Shown here in pieces: positions 6,305-11,246 of a stretch of DNA of 11,246 bases. This DNA is from JADCCX01 sp031372765 (lineage in GTDB: Bacteria; Pseudomonadota; Alphaproteobacteria; Rhizobiales; Beijerinckiaceae). Every line of letters begins with the position of its first letter. Within the stretch, counting starts at the first letter, position 1. Both the position numbers and the translations under genes were made by a program. The notes beneath the pieces are model-generated. The model ran no database searches and was not told where the DNA came from. It saw nothing but the letters and a program-made list of their open reading frames with translations. The DNA lies in the NCBI GenBank assembly GCA_031372765.1, contig JANMLW010000013.1:1-11246 (forward strand), given 5' to 3'.

Positions 6305-7227
6305 TATACCTTCTCCACTTCAGGCTTGCCGAGGATACCCTGGGGAAGGAAGATCAATGTGATGACCAGAATGGTGAAAGCCGCAACGTCCTTGTAGTCG
6401 ATTGTGAAATAGGCCGACCAAAGGCTTTCGATGATCCCGATCAGCAATCCGCCAATGACCGCACCCGGCAAAGAGCCGATGCCGCCAAGAACCGCCGCCG
6501 TGAAGGCTTTTACGCCGGGGATGAAGCCGTCATTGTAGGAGACGACATTGTATTTCACCAGCCACATCACAGCGGCTACAGCCGCCAGACCCGCTCCGAT
6601 GACAAACGTAATAGACACTGTGCGATCGACGTTGATTCCCAGCAGGGCTGCCATCTTGCGATCCTGCTCGCATGCCCGTTGGGCTCTCCCCAAGGGGGTT
6701 TTTTGCACAAGATACCAGAAAATCAGCAAGAGCACTGCGGTAACGCCCATGATCAGCAGGTCCTTGTAGGCCACCACGACGTCAAACCGTGCGCCTTTCA
6801 TCACTGTCAGGCCACCATCGATAATGGACTGCACAGGCTTGTTGCGTGCGTCCTGGCTAACCTGCACGAAGTTGACCAGCAGAATGGACATGCCGATGGC
6901 CGAGATCAGCGGAGCCAGCCTGAAAGAGCCACGCAGTTTGCGGTATGCGACACGCTCGATACTCCAGTTGTAAAGACTGGTGATCACCACACTCACGATC
7001 AGGCAGACGATGAGGGCAAAGAAAATTCCCGCTGCTCCAACACCAACCAAGGCTGTCATGATCATGAACACGATGAGTGCCACGAATGCGCCAACCATGA
7101 ACACATCGCCGTGAGCGAAGTTGACCATGCCGATGATTCCAAAGACCATGGTGTATCCAATGGCGATGAGGCCATAGATCGAGCCAAGCGTGATCCCGTT
7201 GATCAACTGCTGCAAAAAGACTTCCAT
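6304..7227 (-). CDS. livH: Branched-chain amino acid ABC transporter permease LivH
   Basis: Encodes a 307-residue permease, first gene of the liv operon. The family signature near the N-terminus is visible (NGITLGSIYGLIAIGYTMVFG, then GMVNFAHGDVFMVGAF), as is the ATPase-contact loop GRAQRACEQDRKMAALLGIN and the late motif GGIGSLPGAVIGGLLIG. About eight hydrophobic segments can be counted. ATG 7227 (MEVFLQQ) is preferred over an upstream in-frame start at 7254 because GGGGAG lies 6 nt ahead of it and the N-terminus matches the family. The promoter should lie in the AT-rich divergent region to its right, shared with the FCD-protein gene. Confidence 0.94.
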   Translation of the reverse strand: MEVFLQQLINGITLGSIYGLIAIGYTMVFGIIGMVNFAHGDVFMVGAFVALIVFMIMTALVGVGAAGIFFALIVCLIVSVVITSLYNWSIERVAYRKLRGSFRLAPLISAIGMSILLVNFVQVSQDARNKPVQSIIDGGLTVMKGARFDVVVAYKDLLIMGVTAVLLLIFWYLVQKTPLGRAQRACEQDRKMAALLGINVDRTVSITFVIGAGLAAVAAVMWLVKYNVVSYNDGFIPGVKAFTAAVLGGIGSLPGAVIGGLLIGIIESLWSAYFTIDYKDVAAFTILVITLIFLPQGILGKPEVEKV

Positions 7228-7233
7228 ACAACG

Positions 7234-7239
7234 CTCCCC
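7234..7239 (-). promoter_or_regulatory. livH ribosome-binding site
   Basis: GGGGAG on the minus strand, 6 nt before ATG 7227. It decides the start of the first operon gene against the in-frame start at 7254. Confidence 0.7.
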
Positions 7240-7439
7240 AGGATGGTCTCCCAACCATCGACCTATCAGCTCCGCTTATGCAAGCATTCAGCGGTTCTGA
7301 TAGCAACCCTTCTTTACCCATATCCCGCAGTGATCGGTTCCATCAATCCGCCGTCGACACTTTTCAGACACAAACTATCATGAGTAGTGTTTCAATCTGA
7401 AAATGCTGGATAAAATCAGATAATGTGTGGGAAAATGAA

Positions 7440-7462
7440 TATTTCGCGGTGAAATACACCGC
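7440..7462. promoter_or_regulatory. Two overlapping inverted repeats, possible operator
   Basis: TATTTC-GCGGT-GAAATA (7440-7456) and GCGGTG-AAATA-CACCGC (7446-7462) are both perfect 6-bp inverted repeats with 5-nt spacers, interleaved in 23 bp. Only one could form at a time as a hairpin; as DNA they could be two overlapping dimer sites. Located in the livH/FCD-gene divergent region about 213 nt from livH. The protein that binds is unknown. Confidence 0.4.
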
Positions 7463-7722
7463 ATGCCCCTGTGCAGGAATAAATAGCTTGAAAATGCGCC
7501 TATGTTTCAGCGTTCGAACCATCCTATTATGATGTTCGGTATCGTAAACATCGTTCTGAATTCTGCCTTCTTGTTAAAGAAAGCATCACCAGACACATCA
7601 GGAATTGAAACAATTTGTGACATCCCTCTTGATGCATCCGTAAATGATTTATGTGTAAACGATCATACCAACAAGGGCATCGCCGCAAGAGCGCTGCCGG
7701 TGCAAGTGTGTGGGCCAGCATT

Positions 7723-8373
7723 ATGAGCAACGTGAATGAGCAGACTGCTTCAGGCAGTGTTGCTGCAGAAAGACGGGTGGACCTTTCCGCGCGCTTGTCT
7801 GATTCGATTGATCTGGCTCGCCTCATGCCTGGCCAACGGATCAGCAAGGCAAGATTGGCCTTCCAGTTGCGGGCAAGACTTGACGATGTAGAGGCAGTTC
7901 TGCCGGCGTTTGTTGGCACGGGACTGGTTTCTATTGATGGTGATGATGTTCTTGTGGCCGATCTTGATCGCTCAAGGTTGATGCTGCGGATGGAGGAGCG
8001 TGAACCATTGGAGACAGCCCTTGCCCATGCTGCCGCCAGCAAGGCAACGGCTTCACAGCGGCAGGTCATCAGCGGTGCCGTGCTTCTGCTGAAACGCTCT
8101 GCTATGGTGGGTGATATGGAAGGTTACATGAGGGCCGACCGTGCACTGGAGCGTTTGATTGGAGAGGCGGCTGATTTACCCGACAGTTTTGAGAAGCTGG
8201 TTCAGATCAAACGGGAGTTCCGCCGTGCATGGTGTGCACATAACCGCTTGCGGGACCTCAATATCCCCGCCGGCCTTCGTCAAAGGCTGGCTGAAGCCAT
8301 TGCCGCGGGCGACGCAAAGGTAGCTGTTGAAGCCGTGAATCAATTTCTGAACTATCTCAGGAAGTCGTATTGA
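7723..8373 (+). CDS. GntR/FadR-like FCD-domain protein with degenerate winged helix
   Basis: Encodes about 216 residues from ATG 7723; an in-frame ATG at 7651 would add 24 residues of basic, low-quality sequence and has no Shine-Dalgarno. Residues 22-82 resemble a GntR winged helix (PGQRISKARLAFQL..., GLVSIDGDDVLVADLD). The usual recognition-helix segment SR-TPVREAL is replaced by LDDVEAVL (53-60), with acidic residues where DNA-contacting arginines are expected. Residues 90-213 form an all-helical FCD-like domain, but the metal-binding histidines typical of that domain are missing: DxxFH reads DRALE at 139-143, and the helix before AGD has no His. It may be a weak or unusual DNA-binding regulator. 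It lies divergent from liv and 43 nt before a related FCD-only gene. Effector and targets are unknown. Confidence 0.68.
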   Translation: MSNVNEQTASGSVAAERRVDLSARLSDSIDLARLMPGQRISKARLAFQLRARLDDVEAVLPAFVGTGLVSIDGDDVLVADLDRSRLMLRMEEREPLETALAHAAASKATASQRQVISGAVLLLKRSAMVGDMEGYMRADRALERLIGEAADLPDSFEKLVQIKREFRRAWCAHNRLRDLNIPAGLRQRLAEAIAAGDAKVAVEAVNQFLNYLRKSY

Positions 8374-8400
8374 TCCGTCATTTTTGAGCATCATCGACCC

Positions 8401-8406
8401 GGGGAG
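8401..8406 (+). promoter_or_regulatory. Ribosome-binding site of the FCD-only gene
   Basis: GGGGAG lies 10 nt before GTG 8417. This slightly long spacing still favours the GTG over the upstream TTG at 8384, which has no such signal. Confidence 0.45.
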
Positions 8407-8416
8407 CTTGCATAAA

Positions 8417-8842
8417 GTGACTGAATCAACCACCTTTTCCGGCCTTATAGCACCTGAATTGCATCATTTTGCGCTAGCCGAGGCAAAGCTGGTGCGAGCA
8501 GCAGCCCAGTTCATCACAGATAAGCAAAAACAGGAGCTTACGGCGCTTGGCGCATTGCTGATGCAATGTGCAAGGGTGGGAGATATAGACAGAAACCTTG
8601 CGACAGATCGCAAGATCGAAGAACTGATAGGCCTTGCGGCAAAAATGCCAGAGGCTGCCAACCTGCATTCTGAAAGCAAGGTTGATTTCAAAAAAGCCTG
8701 GCGCTCGTCCCATGCCTTGCGGGATTCCGTGCCTGCGGTGCAAATGCGCATCGACCAGATACAGCGCATTGTCGCGGGCGATAGCGAAGGCGCCGCCGCC
8801 TTCACAGATGCATTCTTTGCTTCTGTTAGCAAAGCACTGTAG
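8417..8842 (+). CDS. FCD-like helical protein without a DNA-binding domain
   Basis: Encodes about 141 residues from GTG 8417 (TTG 8384 would give 152). The protein aligns without gaps over roughly 80 residues with the C-terminal FCD-like domain of the preceding gene. Shared positions include VGD (54-56 here), DR (64-65), E-LIG-AA-P (69-78), F-AW, LRD (101-103) and AGD (120-122). No winged helix precedes it, and upstream sequence in this frame gives no HTH, so the protein is either a domain-only paralogue made by tandem duplication or the remnant of a full regulator. The FCD metal histidines are absent here too. Likely co-transcribed with the preceding gene. It might heterodimerise with it and modulate it, but this is inference; an FCD-family ligand-binding role is also possible. 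Confidence 0.6.
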   Translation: MTESTTFSGLIAPELHHFALAEAKLVRAAAQFITDKQKQELTALGALLMQCARVGDIDRNLATDRKIEELIGLAAKMPEAANLHSESKVDFKKAWRSSHALRDSVPAVQMRIDQIQRIVAGDSEGAAAFTDAFFASVSKAL

Positions 8843-8931
8843 CAGATGCCTTCCTGAACAACCCGGACAGGATGATGGCATGCCTGCTTGTGCCGATATC
8901 CGGTTATGCCAAGAGAACGATCAATCCTGAT

Positions 8932-9432
8932 ATGAAACCTGTTTCTTCGGTCACTTTGCAAACCTCCGACTTTCGTGAGGCCATGAGCCATGTTGCAGGT
9001 GCTGTTTACATCATCGCGACCAATGGTGCAGGCGGGTTGGCAGGTGCTACAGCTACCGCCGTAACCTCCGTCAGTGACAATCCGCCAAGTCTGCTGGTGT
9101 GCCTGAACAAGACCAGCAGTACGCTTGCCGCCATGCGGATCAATGGCCACTTCAGCATCAACATTCTGGCAGCATCACAAAAATCTCTGGCCGAGCGTTT
9201 TGCGGGGCAGACCGGCGTGCAGGGTGCAGCGCGGTTTGTTGCAGCCGATGGTTGGCAGAGTATAAATAGCCTACCAACACTGCCCGATGCGCTGGCGGTC
9301 TTCACCTGTACACTGGCTGATTTTACAACCGTTGGCAGCCATATGGTTGTCATTGGCACTGTCAAAAAGGTTTCTATCGGTACAGGGGAAGCGGCGCTGC
9401 TTTATCACCGGCGCAGCTACAAGGTGCTGTGA
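8932..9432 (+). CDS. Flavin reductase, HpaC/RutF family
   Basis: Encodes 166 residues from ATG 8932 (166 aa suits the family; an in-frame ATG at 8872 would add 20 residues, and neither start has a strong Shine-Dalgarno). It is a flavin reductase-like split-barrel protein. Family features are FREAMSHVAGAV at the start, GATATAVTSVSDNPPSLLVC (flavin-binding), NGHFSINIL, ERFAG, VGSHMVVIG and the C-terminal LLYHRRSY. Relatives reduce FMN or FAD with NAD(P)H and pass the reduced flavin to a separate monooxygenase, for example HpaB in 4-hydroxyphenylacetate hydroxylation or RutA in pyrimidine breakdown. No such oxygenase is in the window. Proximity to pca genes hints at aromatic metabolism, but the gene is on the opposite strand and ends 4 nt from the pcaC stop. 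The exact partner is unresolved. Confidence 0.85.
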   Translation: MKPVSSVTLQTSDFREAMSHVAGAVYIIATNGAGGLAGATATAVTSVSDNPPSLLVCLNKTSSTLAAMRINGHFSINILAASQKSLAERFAGQTGVQGAARFVAADGWQSINSLPTLPDALAVFTCTLADFTTVGSHMVVIGTVKKVSIGTGEAALLYHRRSYKVL

Positions 9433-9436
9433 GGCG

Positions 9437-9826
9437 TCAAACCTTCTCCATCTCGTCGAACACCTTCTGTGCCTCGTGGAAAGCGGTGTTGGCCGCTGGG
9501 ACACCGGCATATACCGCGCATTGCATCAGTACTTCCTTGATCTCGTCCTTCGTCAGGCCGTTGTGAATGGCGCCTTTGACGTGGATTCGAAACTCCTCCC
9601 AGCGGCCGAGCGCTGTGGTGACTGACAGGACTATCACCGAGCGCTTCTTGTAGTCGAGCCCAGGCCGGTCCCAGACATCCCCCCAGGCATAGCGCGTGAT
9701 GAAATCCACCCACTCGCCGTTGAATTCCGTGCGGCTGCCCTGCGAGCGGTTTACATGGGCGTCTCCCAACACCTTGCGGCGGTTTTTCTCGCCGTTCTGG
9801 GCGCGGCTGGCGTCGTTCTTGGTCAT
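9437..9826 (-). CDS. pcaC: 4-carboxymuconolactone decarboxylase PcaC
   Basis: Encodes 129 residues of the CMD family. The enzyme decarboxylates 4-carboxymuconolactone to 3-oxoadipate enol-lactone in the protocatechuate branch of the beta-ketoadipate pathway. Conserved family stretches are RRKVLGDAHVNR, WVDFITRYAWGDVWDRPGLD, RSVIVLSVTTALGRWEEFRIH and the tail YAGVPAANTAFHEAQ. Length is normal for stand-alone PcaC. ATG 9826 overlaps the pcaD stop by 4 nt (ATGA), and GGGAG sits 8 nt upstream within pcaD, so translation should be coupled. It is the last gene of the visible pca run, with no clear terminator in the 4 nt before the convergent flavin reductase stop; read-through antisense transcription is possible. 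Confidence 0.93.
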   Translation of the reverse strand: MTKNDASRAQNGEKNRRKVLGDAHVNRSQGSRTEFNGEWVDFITRYAWGDVWDRPGLDYKKRSVIVLSVTTALGRWEEFRIHVKGAIHNGLTKDEIKEVLMQCAVYAGVPAANTAFHEAQKVFDEMEKV

Positions 9827-10599
9827 GATAGAAACTCCCGCAGGGCTTTCGTGAACGCCTCAGACTGCTCGATGTTCGAGATATGTGCGGCATCAAGCGA
9901 TAACCACTTCGCCCCATTGATCCGCTCGCGCATCAATTCCATCATCGCGGGCGTCGTGGCGGGATCATGCGCACCTGAAATCAGCAGCACGGGATTGGTG
10001 ATGCCCCGGATGCTTTCGCGCTGGTCCATATCGCGGATAGCGGCACAACAGCCGCAATACCCGGTATCCGGTGTAGCCGCGATCATCTTTTTCACAGCGT
10101 CGATTTCCTTGGTTGCGCGCTCCATAAAGCCCTTGGTGAACCAGCGCTCGATGGTGGCATCGACAATCGCGGCCATGCCGTTCTTCGAAACATTCCGGAT
10201 GCGGCCATTCCACAGTTCCGGCGGGGCCATTTGGGCAGCCGTATTCGCCAGAACAGCCTTGCCGATGCGGTCACGGTGGTGGGTCAGCAGCCATTGGCCG
10301 ACCATTCCGCCTTTGGAAAGGCCGCAGAAATGCGCCTTCTCGACCTTGTGGGCATCGAGGATCGCCAATGCATCCTGACCAAGCTGCGCCATGGAATAAG
10401 GCGCGCCGTCCGCCACGCTCTTGCCATGGCCGCGGCTGTCATAACGGATGATGCGGAACTGGTCCTTCAACGCCGCTGCCTGCGCATCCCACATGTGGAG
10501 GTTCGATGAAAGAGAGTTGGAAAACAGCAGGACCGGGGCGTCGGCCTTGCCTTCGACGAGGATGTTGAACGGTTCGCCGTTGATGGTCTTGATGGGCAT
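9823..10599 (-). CDS. pcaD: 3-oxoadipate enol-lactonase PcaD
   Basis: Encodes a 258-residue alpha/beta hydrolase that opens 3-oxoadipate enol-lactone to 3-oxoadipate (beta-ketoadipate), the next pathway step after PcaC. The catalytic triad is readable: nucleophile Ser95 in CGLSKGGMVGQW, Asp212 in SGAHDPATTP and His239 in DAAHISNIEQ. Oxyanion and family motifs are FSNSLSSNLHMWD and RYDSRGHGKS. The elbow residue after Ser is Lys, where I would more commonly expect Met or Leu. ATG 10599 (MPIKTING) is chosen because AAGGAAA lies about 5 nt upstream; the longer frame to 10773 passes through a palindromic repeat and is not credible. The gene sits 139 nt after pcaB, with a REPIN-like palindrome between, and overlaps pcaC. 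Confidence 0.94.
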   Translation of the reverse strand: MPIKTINGEPFNILVEGKADAPVLLFSNSLSSNLHMWDAQAAALKDQFRIIRYDSRGHGKSVADGAPYSMAQLGQDALAILDAHKVEKAHFCGLSKGGMVGQWLLTHHRDRIGKAVLANTAAQMAPPELWNGRIRNVSKNGMAAIVDATIERWFTKGFMERATKEIDAVKKMIAATPDTGYCGCCAAIRDMDQRESIRGITNPVLLISGAHDPATTPAMMELMRERINGAKWLSLDAAHISNIEQSEAFTKALREFLS

Positions 10600-10604
10600 T
10601 ACTG

Positions 10605-10611
10605 TTTCCTT
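10605..10611 (-). promoter_or_regulatory. pcaD ribosome-binding site
   Basis: AAGGAAA on the minus strand ends about 5 nt before ATG 10599 and fixes the pcaD start against the longer open frame reaching 10773. Confidence 0.65.
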
Positions 10612-10635
10612 ATCCACTTTTGGAACCACATCCTG

Positions 10636-10734
10636 ATGGTGTCTCGAGGCTTCGCTTCGCTGCGCACCTCGACATGAGGGGCACCGACATCCTAATGTCG
10701 AGGTGCTCGCCATTGGCGAGCCTCGAGACACCAT
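10636..10734. repeat. REPIN-like palindromic repeat between pcaB and pcaD
   Basis: Two 40-nt arms (10636-10675 and 10695-10734) are inverted copies flanking a 19-nt centre. The outer 16 bp (ATGGTGTCTCGAGGCT) and inner 12 bp (GCACCTCGACAT) match perfectly while the middle differs. Each arm is itself a small hairpin, for example CGAGG..CTCGCC-ATT-GGCGAG-CCTCG in the right arm. This matches the design of REP doublets (REPINs), and the CTCGAGGCT...CACCTCG wording resembles palindromes scattered through many Rhizobiales genomes. It lies inside the pca operon, so in mRNA it would form a long stem between the pcaB and pcaD messages. Confidence 0.72.
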
Positions 10735-10738
10735 AGAA

Positions 10739-11246
10739 TTAGGCACCTGACATATACTGCTTCTCGTCCTCATAAAGCGCTAGGATACGGTCGATAAATA
10801 CATCCGATGCACCCAGATAAGTCGCTGGATCAAACAACGCGTCAAGATCAAGGCCCTTAGCCTCTGGCGCATCGCGCAGCACTTCCCGGAGATGCCGCTT
10901 TTCCGCCACCGCCTGCTTGCAAGCCAATTCCATGAATAGCTTGGCCTTTGATTTTCCGAGCGTTGGTGCAAGCGCAAAGGTCACGCGCTCTGCCATGATC
11001 AGGCCGTTTGTGAGTTCGAGGTTGGCGCGCATGCGGTCGGTATCGACCTCCAGCCCTTCCAGCATATTCTGCATGTGGAGCGCTGCCGCACCTGTCAGCA
11101 ACAGCAATTCGCGCATCGTGTCCCACTCCGCGTGCCAGCCCCCGACACCGCGCTCGTGCTCCTGCATGCCCGCAGACAGCATGGTGGCCACAAGGCCCGG
11201 TGTTCGTGTCGCGATGGCGATGATGGCAACGGACTGCACCGGATTG
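10739..11246 (-). CDS. pcaB: 3-carboxy-cis,cis-muconate cycloisomerase PcaB (5' end beyond the window)
   Basis: The C-terminal 168 or so codons of a class II fumarase/aspartase-superfamily lactonising enzyme are present; the reading frame is open to the window edge. The first complete codons give NPVQSVAI, matching the residues after the superfamily signature (SSxMPxKxNP), so the signature itself and the catalytic N-terminal part lie outside. Further family features are QEHERGVGGWHAEWDTMRE, LEVDTDRMRANLELTNGL (active-site-side helix with TNGL) and the C-terminal FDPATYLGASDVFIDR. PcaB converts 3-carboxymuconate to 4-carboxymuconolactone, the substrate of PcaC. It ends with TAA at 10739-10741. 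As first visible gene it precedes pcaD and pcaC on the same strand; pcaGH would be expected further right or elsewhere. Confidence 0.93.
   Translation of the reverse strand, partial: NPVQSVAIIAIATRTPGLVATMLSAGMQEHERGVGGWHAEWDTMRELLLLTGAAALHMQNMLEGLEVDTDRMRANLELTNGLIMAERVTFALAPTLGKSKAKLFMELACKQAVAEKRHLREVLRDAPEAKGLDLDALFDPATYLGASDVFIDRILALYEDEKQYMSGA

Larger units (their letters stand above)
7228..7722. other. AT-rich divergent intergenic region between livH and the FCD-protein gene
   Basis: About 495 nt without a credible gene; it must hold the livH promoter (leftward) and the FCD-gene promoter (rightward). Paired motifs include ATCTGA (7395-7400) with TCAGAT (7416-7421), the overlapping palindromes at 7440-7462, a TTCTT/AAGAA pair (7568-7581), ACAATTTGT (7610-7618, an ACAA/TTGT pair around one base) and GATGCATC (about 7624-7645). 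No textbook -35/-10 pair stands out. Short frames here lack ribosome-binding sites and family resemblance. Confidence 0.55.

Noticed and set aside
6253..7383. 376-codon open frame on the + strand, antisense to livH
   Set aside because: The translation is a His/Asp/Gln-rich low-complexity mirror of hydrophobic LivH codons, with no family resemblance.
8464..9150. 228-codon open frame on the - strand opposite the FCD-only and flavin reductase genes
   Set aside because: It overlaps two plus-strand genes with family support and shows no domain of its own.
10600..10773. N-terminal extension of pcaD up to 10773
   Set aside because: The extension translates the palindromic repeat and part of pcaB in another frame; ATG 10599 has a good Shine-Dalgarno and the family's N-terminus.

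Overview
The window looks like chromosomal DNA of an alphaproteobacterium, most likely Hyphomicrobiales (Rhizobiales). This rests on the style of the branched-chain amino acid (Liv) transporter proteins, a small DUF6867-type membrane protein inside the liv operon, a short rhizobial-type PilZ protein, a beta-ketoadipate (pca) cluster, and two palindromic intergenic repeats of a kind common in that order. I cannot name a genus. No tRNA, rRNA, CRISPR array, prophage or transposase gene is visible.

Left part (1-1620, + strand). A PilZ-domain gene is interrupted by one in-frame TGA (281-283), so it is probably a pseudogene. It is followed by ccdA, a two-cysteine thiol-disulfide transporter of the inner membrane. 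The ccdA stop codon lies within the left terminal inverted repeat of a 212-bp MITE-like element (1361-1572), and a strong stem-loop terminator (1579-1612) then serves the opposing liv operon.

Centre (1646-7227, - strand). This is a complete liv ABC importer operon, in transcription order livH (permease), livM (permease), livG (ATPase), livF (ATPase), a DUF6867-like membrane protein, and livK (periplasmic binding protein). The first five genes overlap by 1-4 nt (TAATG, TGATG, ATGA, TGATG), so translation is probably coupled. livK is set apart by 129 nt holding a two-tier hairpin, which may allow a separate expression level for the binding protein.

Right-centre (7228-9432, + strand). An AT-rich divergent intergenic region of about 495 nt carries several palindromes. 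It leads into two adjacent genes encoding related FCD-type (GntR/FadR-like) all-helical domains. The first keeps a degenerate winged-helix N-terminus; the second is an FCD-only protein without an HTH. Both lack the histidines that usually bind metal in FCD domains. An HpaC/RutF-type flavin reductase gene follows, with no monooxygenase partner in the window.

Right end (9437-11246, - strand). Part of a protocatechuate-branch beta-ketoadipate operon is present: pcaB (5' end outside the window), pcaD and pcaC, transcribed in that order. These encode three consecutive steps from 3-carboxymuconate to 3-oxoadipate. A REPIN-like palindrome fills the pcaB-pcaD gap. pcaC meets the flavin reductase gene tail to tail with only 4 nt between stop codons.

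Overall this is mostly ordinary metabolic chromosome (amino-acid uptake and aromatic catabolism). The least ordinary elements are the degenerate FCD gene pair, the nonsense-interrupted PilZ gene and the MITE at the ccdA stop. I see no convincing evidence for a wholly new system.
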